From positions 558,001 to 622,000 of the forward strand of contig JADJPF010000020.1 of NCBI GenBank assembly GCA_016713405.1: DNA of 64,000 nt, given 5' to 3'. The position numbers and the translations under genes are program-made. The notes under the pieces are model-generated. The model did no database searches. It was not told the origin of the DNA and worked only from the letters and a program-made list of their open reading frames with translations. Below are positions 27,888 through 36,597 of this stretch, piece by piece; the stretch's first letter is position 1, and every line of letters starts with the position of its first letter. This DNA is from Blastocatellia bacterium. Lineage in GTDB: Bacteria; Acidobacteriota; Blastocatellia; Chloracidobacteriales; JADJPF01.

Positions 27888-29678
27888 TTAGTCAGCTTTA
27901 TAAGCAATACGAAATCCTAAATTTTCAAAAGAAAAGCTGGGTTGTTCCCAAAATCGGTATATTATAGGGTCAACTTTTCCCATCTTACCATCTTCTTTTA
28001 GTCCTCGAATAATGTAAAAATTTCCAGGCCCTAACTTTTCAGCTTTTGAGTTTGGATAAGCTTTAAACTCAGAGTTAGTCCATTCAATATTATCTTCCAT
28101 CATTTGTTTTACATTTAAACTTGCATGATTATTTGCTAAATATTCCCATTCTGCTTCTGTAGGCATTCTATAAGCTTTGCCTGTTTGTTGTGTTAACCAA
28201 TCACAGTAAGCTTTGGCATCTTGCCAACGAACTGTTGTTACTGGCTTTTCTAGTTGATCGTTAGGAGGAGTTTTTTGACCTCTCCAGTTATCTGGAGGAG
28301 GATAGTTAGAGTTCTTAATAAATACTGCGTATTGATGGTTAGTAACTAAGAAGCTAGAAACATAAAAAGATTCTAATTGTACTAAATGCTCTGGGGAAGA
28401 ATAGAGGTCAATTTTGCTATTTCTTCCCATCTTAAAGGAATCCCCTTTTATTTTTACCATTGGAGGAAGTTCTGTTGCAGATACCTTGTTATTAGTATCA
28501 GTATTTTCTGTATTGGCTTTAGATTGGTAATATTTCCAGCCACCAAATCCACCTGCCACTAATAGCACTAATACTACAACATAAACAATAGGGTTAGTAC
28601 GGGGTTTTTCGTAAGAAATAACTTCTGGGTAATCATCTTCTGGAGGAAGGTTTTGTTGAGGTTTAATACTATTATCTTGACGTTTTCCAGATGCCGTAGT
28701 GTTATGACGTTGGGTTTGATTGGTATTATTAAAGTTTTGTCTACCAGTTCTACCAGTTCTATTAGTACTATTGCTAGTATTATTATAGTATATTCCACTA
28801 GCATCTTCAGTCCCATCTCTAATAATGTCCATCATAGCATCTTGCTCAACATTATCTATTTCTTTCTTAAGTGCTAGAGCAGATTGCTGACGTTGGTCAG
28901 GTGATTGGGCTAGACCTTTTAAGATAATATCACTTAAACGTAAAGAGATTTCTGGGCAAAGTTCATGCAGTGGCTGTGCTAATGACATTACTGCTGGAGG
29001 AACTATGCCAGCTAGCATTTCATAAACAATTAAACAAATCCCAAAAACGTCTGAGCGAGCATCTACAGGAGTACCTAAGAATTGTTCTGGAGTCATATAT
29101 TTTAATGTTCCTAACAATTCTTCATTAGATGTTAAATTTTGACTTGATGGATCATCCACCAGTAATTTAGCAATACCAAAATCTAAAACCTTAGTTACTA
29201 TCTCTTCTTCGTTAAGTTGTTGAACCATAATGTTTTCTGGTTTTAGATCACGGTGTACAATACCTTGAGTATGTGCTGCATGAAGACCAGAACACATTTG
29301 TTTAGCAATTTGAATAGCTTGTTTTTCAGGAAGTTTTCCCATCTTTTCAAGTAAAGATCTAAGAGAAACTCCTTGAATATACTCCATTACAATATAAGGG
29401 ACTTGTTCTGCTGTAACCCCAAAGTCTGTCACCATAACTACATTAGGATGAGCAATCTTAGCCAATGCTTCTGCTTCACGTCTAAAACGAGCTAAATGGT
29501 TTGGGTCTGTAACATTTGAACTAAAATTCATAAGTTTAAGTGCAAATGTTTTATTTAAGTTTAAGTGAGTAACTTTGAAAACTTTACCCATACCGCCTTT
29601 GCTCATCAAAGAATCAATGCGGTACTTGTCTTCAATAATAGTTCCGATTGCTGGATCGGCAGCTTGCGCTTGAGACAT
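27888..29678 (-). CDS. Serine/threonine kinase fused to a membrane helix and FGE-sulfatase-like domain
   Basis: 596 residues from the ATG at 29678, which has GGGGA upstream; a TTG four codons earlier is less likely. The kinase domain (about 15-275) has KGGMGKVFKV, HRDLKPENIMVQ and LDFGIAKLL. An Asn/Thr-rich linker follows, a transmembrane helix at about 360-385, and then a formylglycine-generating-enzyme-like domain (about 405-595; MVKIKGDSFKMG, VTTVRWQDAKAYCDWL, YRMPTEAEWEYLAN, NLGFRIA). In such fusions the FGE-like part is usually a non-catalytic or ligand-binding module. It is first in a same-strand run of four signalling genes. Confidence 0.9.
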   Translation of the reverse strand: MSQAQAADPAIGTIIEDKYRIDSLMSKGGMGKVFKVTHLNLNKTFALKLMNFSSNVTDPNHLARFRREAEALAKIAHPNVVMVTDFGVTAEQVPYIVMEYIQGVSLRSLLEKMGKLPEKQAIQIAKQMCSGLHAAHTQGIVHRDLKPENIMVQQLNEEEIVTKVLDFGIAKLLVDDPSSQNLTSNEELLGTLKYMTPEQFLGTPVDARSDVFGICLIVYEMLAGIVPPAVMSLAQPLHELCPEISLRLSDIILKGLAQSPDQRQQSALALKKEIDNVEQDAMMDIIRDGTEDASGIYYNNTSNSTNRTGRTGRQNFNNTNQTQRHNTTASGKRQDNSIKPQQNLPPEDDYPEVISYEKPRTNPIVYVVVLVLLVAGGFGGWKYYQSKANTENTDTNNKVSATELPPMVKIKGDSFKMGRNSKIDLYSSPEHLVQLESFYVSSFLVTNHQYAVFIKNSNYPPPDNWRGQKTPPNDQLEKPVTTVRWQDAKAYCDWLTQQTGKAYRMPTEAEWEYLANNHASLNVKQMMEDNIEWTNSEFKAYPNSKAEKLGPGNFYIIRGLKEDGKMGKVDPIIYRFWEQPSFSFENLGFRIAYKAD

Positions 29679-29922
29679 ATTAATCCCCAATTTGTAAACA
29701 GATCTAAAATACTTCTAGATCTAAAATTAATGAAAGACTAAACTTTCAGCTAAGGGTTTTTGATATTGTGTTTAGGCAAACAAATAATAGCTATCAATCA
29801 TATATTAAGGTGGTAGTAGAGACAAGATTTTAGTTATAATTCTAACAAGTTGTCTACCTAAAGCATCTATAAAAAGGATTTTCTCACATCGGTTAATTTA
29901 ATGTAAAGGGAGAATGTTGGTA

Positions 29923-31744
29923 ATGGTTGCTAATAACAAATTAAATAGCATCTTAAAAAGAAAAAAAGGCTTTTTTAATAAATTTATTCCTACTACTAAA
30001 GTAGCCTTAATTCAAATTTTGGGAATAGGACTCTTTTCCAGTGCCTCTTTAGCACAACAACCTATTGCTAATAACCCAGGTATAGCGACTAATAATTATT
30101 TAGCTAATGTAGTTTCTTTAATAAACAATAAAGAACCCCAGTTTTCTTTATTAACTACAACTCTTGATGCTCAACGTCCTGGTACTACTAGTCAATCTGG
30201 TACAAGCACCCCTTTATCACGTCCAGGTACAGGAACCCCTCTGTCACGTCCAGGCACAGGCAAAGCTTTATCACGTCCAGGTATTGGCGGTACTGTTGGG
30301 TTAAATAAAGGTGTTAGCTTATCTCGTCCAGGAATTTCTAATGTTCTTTCACGTCCTGGTATTGAACGTAGCCAAGCACTTGGAATCCAACAAGTAGGAG
30401 AAGCTACAGCACAAGCTACAAGACGTGTGGTAACTGCAACCACTGGCCCGGAAGCAATAATAAAAACAGGAGATTCTATAGTTGAAAAAGATCCAGATAA
30501 AGCTATTGGTATTTATAAAAAACTTGATAGAAAAAAATCCTAACTTTGGCCCAGCCTATGCTGCTCTAGGTTATGCCTATCTCCAAAAAGAAGATTTTGA
30601 CCTAGCTATTGATAACCTACGAACTGCTATAGAAAAAGATAATAAAGACTCTGACGCCCGCCTTAATTTACGTGTAGCTCTTTATCGTAATGGGGAAATT
30701 GAAGATGCTATAAAAGAATATGAACAATTAATGAGAGATAAGTCTGATAACCCTGAAGTTTACTATAATTTAGGCGTAGCTTATGCCCACCAAGGAAAAT
30801 TTAAAGATGCTCTTGATCAAATAAACCTAGCAATCACCAAGCGGAAAAACAAAAAATACCCAGAAGCCTACAATAATTTAGGGTTAATTTATGAAGTTAT
30901 GGGACAATTTGATAAATCAATAGAAAGTTTTCAATCTGCTATTGAACAACAAGGAGGCAGCTACCCCATTGCTAACTATAATTTAGGAAGAATTTATGTA
31001 AATAGTAATAATAAAGAAAATAAATTTGCTGCAATTAAACAATATGAACTTGCAGTAAAGCAAAATCCAAAATTTGCAGAAGCTTACTTAGAACAAGGAA
31101 ATGCTTGGCTTTTTCTTAATAATAATGGAGTTGAAGGTTCTTTAGGAAAAGCAATAGAAAAATATCAAAAAGCTTTAGAAATAAGAGAAAATTTTTACCC
31201 ACTTGCACATGAAAACATGGCAATTGTCTATAGTAAGTTAGGACAAAAAAATAAAGCCTTACAACACTATTATTTAGCTTTTGAACAATATGATGGTCGT
31301 TGTCCTGAAGCTTTACAAAATTTAGTAAATACTATTATAGATGAACAATTTTTTTCTATAACTAATGAACTAGATAAAGTAAATAATGCAGGAAGCTTAA
31401 AAAATAAGGCAGTACAAGAAAAAATCACTACTAAAGATGGTGAAGAAATAGAAGCAATATTTTTCCGAACAATGAAGAATTTACTTTCCTATGCTGATGT
31501 TGATGAAGAACTAAAAGATAATGCACTAATTCGTTATTGTGGTGGACGTTCCTATGCTTTTGTTGGTGATTGGCAGCTAGCAACTAACGAACTAGCAGCA
31601 GCTTTAACATTAGCTAAAAAAGAGGCAAAACAACCTGATAAAAATAAAGAAAAAGCAGATAATGAAATAAATGTTAAAGAAGATGCTGAACGTGCTTTGC
31701 TTACAATAGCATCTAATAATTTGGTAGCTATTCTACCGCAGTAG
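29923..31744 (+). CDS. Secreted TPR protein with LSRPG repeats, frameshifted
   Basis: The ATG at 29923 is chosen for its spacing to GGGAGA. The charged N-tail leads to a signal-like segment (VALIQILGIGLFSSASLAQQ), then a low-complexity region with five LSRPG repeats (about 95-150). TPRs follow (GPAYAALGYAYLQKEDFDLAI, EVYYNLGVAYAHQGKFKDAL). An extra A in the run at 30517-30522 shifts the frame; removing it gives IYKNLIEKNPNFGPAY, a seamless TPR. About 607 residues. The C-terminal third is unassigned. It is divergent from the kinase operon and followed 27 bases later by the cysteine synthase gene. Function unknown. Confidence 0.78.
30211..30361 (+). repeat. Degenerate tandem repeat encoding LSRPG(T/I)
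   Basis: Five copies of a unit around TTATCACGTCCAGG, coding Leu-Ser-Arg-Pro-Gly-(Thr/Ile), irregularly spaced inside the TPR gene. Codon differences among copies show the protein motif, rather than the DNA, is being kept. Confidence 0.75.
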
Positions 31745-31771
31745 TTTTTAGAAAATATTGTTGGAGGATCT

Positions 31772-32674
31772 GTGTACAAAGGGCAGTTGTTGGATTTAAT
31801 AGGAAATACACCTTTAGTAGAATTAAGAAGTTTTAGTAAAAACCCTTCTGTTAAGATATTTGCTAAATTAGAGTTAATGAACCCTAGCGGCTCTCTAAAA
31901 GATCGTATTGCAAAATATATGATAGAGTCAGCAGAAGCTACTGGGAAATTAACATCAGGTAAAACCATCATAGAAGCATCAAGTGGAAATACGGGTATTT
32001 CTCTTTCAATGGTCGGTTCACTAAAAGGATATCGGACAAAAATCTTTATGCCTGAATCCAAAAGTATAGAACGACGAATAATGATGAGAATGTGGGGGGC
32101 CGAACTTATACTGACACCTCGCAATAACCCTCATAGCCACATTGAAGCTGCAAAAGAACTATCAACCAACACTACAGACTATTTTTATATTGACCAAAAT
32201 GAAAACCAAGATAATGTACTAGCCCATTATCACCATACAGCAGCAGAAATCTTAGAACAAATGCCAGGTTCAATAGATGCTGTTATTGCAGGTATTGGTA
32301 CAGGTGGGACTATAATGGGAGTTGGACGAAGGCTAAAAGAAGCTAATAGTAAAACCCAAGTAGTTGCTGTACAACCGGCTGAAGGTATTAGCAAAATAGA
32401 AGGACTACTTCATTTAGATGGTAGTTATGTACCTGGTATTTGTGACCTTTCTTTAATAGACAAAAATATCTATGTAGAAGATCCTAATGCAATTGAAACA
32501 GCCTGTAAATTAGCTTTGCAGGAAGGTATTTTTGCTGGCATTAGCTCAGGAGCCGTACTTTATGCAGCTTTATCTTTAGCTGAAACAATGGAAAAAGGAC
32601 AAATTGTCATTATTCTAGGTGATCGTGGGGAACGTTACCTAAGCACAGATCTATGTTTACACGCTAGAAGTTAG
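31772..32674 (+). CDS. Cysteine synthase family protein (CysK/CysM)
   Basis: PLP enzyme of the O-acetylserine sulfhydrylase fold. 300 residues, GTG start after GGAGG. The Schiff-base Lys43 is in MNPSGSLKDRIAKYM. The substrate loop is SSGNTG, the phosphate cup is GTGGTIMGVG, and the C-terminus has GISSGAVLYAAL and GDRGERYLSTDL. The length fits CysM better than CysK, but the two cannot be separated by eye, and a cystathionine beta-synthase core is also possible. It starts 27 bases after the TPR gene and ends at a hairpin. Confidence 0.93.
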   Translation: MYKGQLLDLIGNTPLVELRSFSKNPSVKIFAKLELMNPSGSLKDRIAKYMIESAEATGKLTSGKTIIEASSGNTGISLSMVGSLKGYRTKIFMPESKSIERRIMMRMWGAELILTPRNNPHSHIEAAKELSTNTTDYFYIDQNENQDNVLAHYHHTAAEILEQMPGSIDAVIAGIGTGGTIMGVGRRLKEANSKTQVVAVQPAEGISKIEGLLHLDGSYVPGICDLSLIDKNIYVEDPNAIETACKLALQEGIFAGISSGAVLYAALSLAETMEKGQIVIILGDRGERYLSTDLCLHARS

Positions 32675-32692
32675 TACATTTACTAACTTCTA
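32665..32692. terminator. Terminator-like hairpin after the cysteine synthase gene
   Basis: A perfect 12-bp stem (TAGAAGTTAGTA with TACTAACTTCTA) and a 4-base loop, overlapping the end of the gene. The following tract AAATTTTA is only weakly T-rich. It lies between convergent genes. Confidence 0.7.
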
Positions 32693-32715
32693 AAATTTTA
32701 CTTAAAGTCAATTTA

Positions 32716-32988
32716 TTACCAACCTGAACGCCTTTTTGATTCTGGCGGGAGTGTAACATCTTCAGGCCAATCTGTTTCATGAGAAACTACATTAACAATT
32801 ACACTAGGTGTTAAGTACCCATAAGCAGGACGAAAAGAATAAACATATTGTATATCTTGAACCGTCCATAACTTTCTATTTTCACCACTTACAATCATAA
32901 TGCTTTCTCCCACACGAGGAATACAAGAGGTGTGCTGACTAAAAATTTCTTTATCATAATGTAGAAATTTTACTAGCGGGACATCCAT
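32716..32988 (-). CDS. Hypothetical protein, 90 residues
   Basis: A short soluble protein with no membrane segment or signal. It contains IPRVGESIMIVSGENRKLWTVQDIQYVYS, which looks like a small beta-barrel or SH3-like fold (a guess), and a Pro/Ser/Arg-rich tail. GGAG lies ten bases upstream of the ATG. A Fur-box-like sequence lies about 30 bases upstream. I do not recognise the family. Confidence 0.6.
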   Translation of the reverse strand: MDVPLVKFLHYDKEIFSQHTSCIPRVGESIMIVSGENRKLWTVQDIQYVYSFRPAYGYLTPSVIVNVVSHETDWPEDVTLPPESKRRSGW

Positions 32989-33017
32989 AGTAATCAGTCT
33001 CCAAATAATATAAATAT

Positions 33018-33036
33018 ATTAATGATAATTATTATT
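33018..33036. promoter_or_regulatory. Fur-box-like palindrome
   Basis: It matches the 19-base Fur consensus GATAATGATAATCATTATC at 15 positions, with the core ATGATAAT intact, 30 bases upstream of the 90-residue gene. In such AT-rich DNA a chance match is possible. Confidence 0.35.
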
Positions 33037-33536
33037 AATGTATTTTATTAGCAAATACTTAGCGCAAAATAAAAAACAATTATTTTGTTTTGTCCAAACT
33101 CTTTTCAACTCTACTTTATTTATAGATTTGAAAAATATGTTTTAAGACTGTTAAGCTATTTTGCAAGTATTTTTTTGATTGTGCAACCTGTTAAATAACT
33201 AAATCAATAGTTGCAAGTTTGTTCTTTTAACCTAAAAAGTAGTAAAAGTAAGACTTAAAAAATAAGTTAATTTTTGTTGCACCATAGATCAAACAAATTA
33301 GATTCCTATTGCCTAATGTATAAACCCTAAGTTATAGCTCTTTTGCTACTTTGTAGCTTTACTTTTAATGAAATTTGCTTATGTTATGCTGTATTAAATA
33401 TGGGTTTCTAAACCAAAGATTAAGTTATAAGTTGGATAGCTCTGGGTAGAGGTTTAATAGAAGTGTTAAGTTTCGCTTCATATTGAAGATAAAATAGGTC
33501 AATAAAATAACCAAAAATGGAAAATTGAATGTGTAA

Positions 33537-33589
33537 GACCTTTGATGGTCAGATGTGTAAATATATCATCTGACCATCAAAGTCTTTTT
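33537..33589 (+). terminator. Long terminator-like hairpin without an upstream gene
   Basis: A 17-bp stem (GACCTTTGATGGTCAGAT at 33537-33554 with ATCTGACCATCAAAGTC at 33568-33584, one bulged C), then TTTTT. On the plus strand it has a full intrinsic-terminator form, yet no plus-strand gene precedes it. Confidence 0.6.
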
Positions 33590-33602
33590 GCAAAATGAAA
33601 AG

Positions 33603-34806
33603 TTATTTGGGTTCAATTCTAACTAAAATTCCTTCAATACTGCGTGACTGGCCTCTTGTACCGCAAAATTGGCCGTTCTTAAGTATAGGAGTATCTCCTT
33701 GGCCTTCTAGTTGTGCCATATATAAAACATTGTAATTACTTGCAGCACTACCAGTAAGTTCAATAGAAAAACCTTCTAGCCTTCTTGATTGTCCTCTAGT
33801 ACCAACAAATTGTCCTTCACCAACGAAAGCAACATCTCCAACGCCTTGTAAATGAGCTTTATATCTTAAACTAACATTAGGGATTGGTTGAGTAATGTTT
33901 ATTTGAAATCCTTCTAAAATGTTGGGTTGTCCTTTTGTTCCTGTAAATTCATTATCTCTAAAGACTCTATCTCCAATGTTTCGTAAATGTGATAGGACTC
34001 TTAATTGTGGGCCTCTACGACCATAAAGAGAACGAACTCCTTGAATGTCATCGTTTGACAAAGAGCGTAATTGTCCGCCATAGTTTGCAAACATAACGGC
34101 ACTTTGTATTGTAGAGTGATCTAAACCTAATAAATGACCTATTTCATCAAAGCAACTGTTTCAGTATCAAATGTGTTTATTGAGTGTGAGAGTCCCCAAG
34201 TTTCATCTTCATCAAAATGTAATGCACCAGCATTTAGACCACCACATGGAGGAGGATAAAAGCATTAAGCAAAACATTTCCAATACCATCAAATGGGTTG
34301 TTATCTCCATGGCTACCAGAAAACCATCCTATTCTAAAATTTGGATTGTTGGCTAAACCAACTTCTTGAAAGTCTATAGGAATTTCTCTTTGCCAAGTTG
34401 CAAAAGCATTTCTAACAGCTTGTTGCTCACTATTGCCATTTATATCATTTGTTCCATTTATAAAGGCATAAGTTAAAGTACGGAATTTTGCTTGATAGCT
34501 GCAACCACGAACAACAAAACTTGAGGATGTTTCTTCACCTGATGGAGGTATATCTCTTAGACCGCATCTAGGTAAATTTAAAACATCTACAGTCTCTTTA
34601 TCTAAATAGCCTGTTTCTTTAAGGCTCATATTTCTTTGATAAAGCTTCAAAGCTTTTTCTGTTGGTTCATCCAGCCTTCTATCTTCACATTTTTGCTGTA
34701 GATATCCAAAACGTCTAAGATATTTTTGTACAAGGTGCATTTCTTCATTCACATCATTTGGTTTAACATCACAAGTTTGTATAAAAAAACGTCTAGTATT
34801 AGACAT
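33603..34806 (-). CDS. Matrixin-like (M10A) metalloprotease with cysteine switch and ChW-like repeats, two frameshifts
   Basis: Zinc endopeptidase, about 402 residues. Order: a peptidoglycan-binding-like prodomain (about 15-75), the MMP cysteine-switch motif PRCGLRD (79-85, Cys81), the matrixin domain, the zinc site HEIGHLLGLDH and a Met-turn AVMFANY. Two single bases are missing: one in the A4 run near 34260, and one at 34147/34148, inside the zinc motif's first His codon. Restoring both gives one frame. The C-terminus has three repeats of about 38 residues, such as HLQGVGD...GQFVGTRGQSRRLEGF, similar to clostridial ChW repeats but with Asp where the conserved Trp sits. No signal peptide is visible. 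Last gene of a pair with the coiled-coil gene. Confidence 0.8.
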
Positions 34807-34828
34807 AAAACAGAGTCCTTTCTATTAG

Positions 34829-36156
34829 CTATTTTATTAGGTTCAATTTTAATTTACAGTAACTTACTGTAGAAGCTTCTCTTAAATGTTCTGCTTTAAT
34901 GCAAGATGTTAGAAGGTTAGTTTTTGTTGTGCTATCAATCTGAGTAAAAGATGTAATATAGTTGTCAAACTGTTTGTTGAGATTTTTTAGTTGGGTAATA
35001 ACCATTTTTAATTTTTCTTGGTCAAGTTTTGCTAAATTTCCAGCTAGACTTTCAAATTCTTTTTGTAAAGAACTTAGTTCACCTTCCAACTTTAGTTTTT
35101 TGCTTGTTAGAGAGGTTTTTAAGTCTTGTATGATCTTGATATTGTCTCTAAGAGCTAAGATCATTTCTTTTTCCTTCAAAGGCATGGAATAGGTTGAAGA
35201 TGCTATTTTGTTGAATTTTGCTGAAATATCTATGGTTTCTTTGTAGATATCTGTTGCATAAACTTCCATAAGTCGGGAAGCTTTTTCTATTTCCTCTTTT
35301 TCTTTCTTTGATGCAGCTAATAATTCTTCTTCTGTTGATTTAATACTTTTCTCTTTTTCTGTGATTTCACTATTTTTATCCCCTATATTTTGAGACAAGT
35401 TTTTAAGCATATTAACTTTTTCTAAAAGACCCAGAATTTCAGAATCAATGTTTCTTAAGAATGGAGGAAAGGTTTTAGGGTAATAAAGGTTTTTTCCTAA
35501 ACCTTTATCTGTTTGAGCGGCTCTAAATACTTCTGCTACTAATGCACTTTCATCTATATCAAAAGTTTGACCTTTAATTTCGACATTTGTTCTTAAAAAA
35601 GCTGTTAAATCAACAAAACCACCTAAAAAACTTTGTGCTATTTTTAATGGTGCTAACGAAGTAATAGAGCACTAGCACCATCAGAAGATTTTTTAGGACA
35701 ATCAGAATTAGTTATCAAATCACAATAAGCACCTTGCATTAATTCGATTTGTTTTCTTGCTACTTGGTAAGTTAGTAACAAACTAACGTCTTTTTCATTG
35801 TAAATAGATAAGCTTGTACTGGATTTTAAAGTGTCCTTTTCTTTAATAGTTGCAACAATTCTGTTAGCAAGTTCTGCCATAGAGATATAAGAAACTGTTT
35901 GAGGTTCTATTACAACATTATCATTAATGGTTGTTTTCCTTCTAAAGGTTTACTACTAAAGGCCGGAAAGCTTGCTGAAAAAGCTGCATTGGCGGCATCA
36001 ATTTCTGCTTTTCTGGCATTTTGCCTCAGCTAATCTAGCTTCAGCTTCATTTTTTCTGTCTTGTGAAGTGCCTTGTGCTAAAACACAAGGTGCCACAATA
36101 AATAAGGTAAAAATAAATAAAATCAAGAACTTAAACTTTGGCAAATTGTATCTCAT
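34829..36156 (-). pseudogene. Secreted coiled-coil protein, disrupted by three frameshifts
   Basis: An ATG at 36156 after AGGAG opens a clear signal peptide (FLILFIFTLFIVAPCVLAQG). The frame then breaks near 36020 (one extra base), 35937 (one missing A) and 35665 (one missing base). Repairing each gives a continuous protein of about 443 residues: a short helical Ala/Glu-rich stretch, a middle domain (LAPLKIAQSFLGGFVDLTAFLR) and a long coiled coil (EITEKEKSIKSTEEELLAAS) to the stop at 34829. The family is not recognised. It is 22 bases upstream of the matrixin gene on the same strand, so the two may work together. Real decay or sequencing error cannot be told apart from one sequence. Confidence 0.65.
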
Positions 36157-36597
36157 AAATTTCTCCTTGATGATTTTTAAGAAAATTCCTATTAGTAAAA
36201 ACTTTCTTTTTAAATTTTTTTCTAATGATTAATTATTTATTATTTAAGAACTTATGCGTATTGCACTATACTTACAAACCGTAAGCTACTTTTTACATTG
36301 ATTTAATATAGTAGTATTACTTTTGTAAATTTCTCTTCTTATTAATTATCTTGTTGTTAGATAAATTGCTTCCAAAGACAAAAGGACATCCTATGAATAT
36401 TTAATTAGTAATATTCATATAACTTAATACACTTAATTAGCTATGATTAGGAGACGTAGGAGGAAGAAAAAAACATACAGAAAAATAGAAAAATTTTTCC
36501 TAGAATTTCCAGATTATTTTCAAAAAGTAGTTTTATATAAAAAAAGATCGCTTATTATCTTGCTTACTTAAGAAAATGAAATAGCTAAGGAAAATAC
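36157..36597. other. Non-coding stretch upstream of thrC
   Basis: About 440 bases separate the divergent coiled-coil gene and thrC. I see no gene, riboswitch or T-box-like structure. It is AT-rich with scattered A-tracts and must hold both promoters. Confidence 0.6.

Larger units (their letters stand above)
32989..33602. other. Non-coding stretch of about 610 bases
   Basis: No protein gene is seen on either strand. It holds a Fur-box-like site near 33018 and a terminator-like hairpin at 33537-33589. The middle is AT-rich and featureless to the eye. Confidence 0.6.

Noticed and set aside
30192..30443. Minus-strand frame with PGRDK-type repeats
   Set aside because: It is the antisense shadow of the LSRPG repeat in the plus-strand TPR gene.
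36157..36597. Amino-acid riboswitch or T-box upstream of thrC
   Set aside because: No T-box core, leader peptide or terminator/antiterminator pair is visible in the gap.
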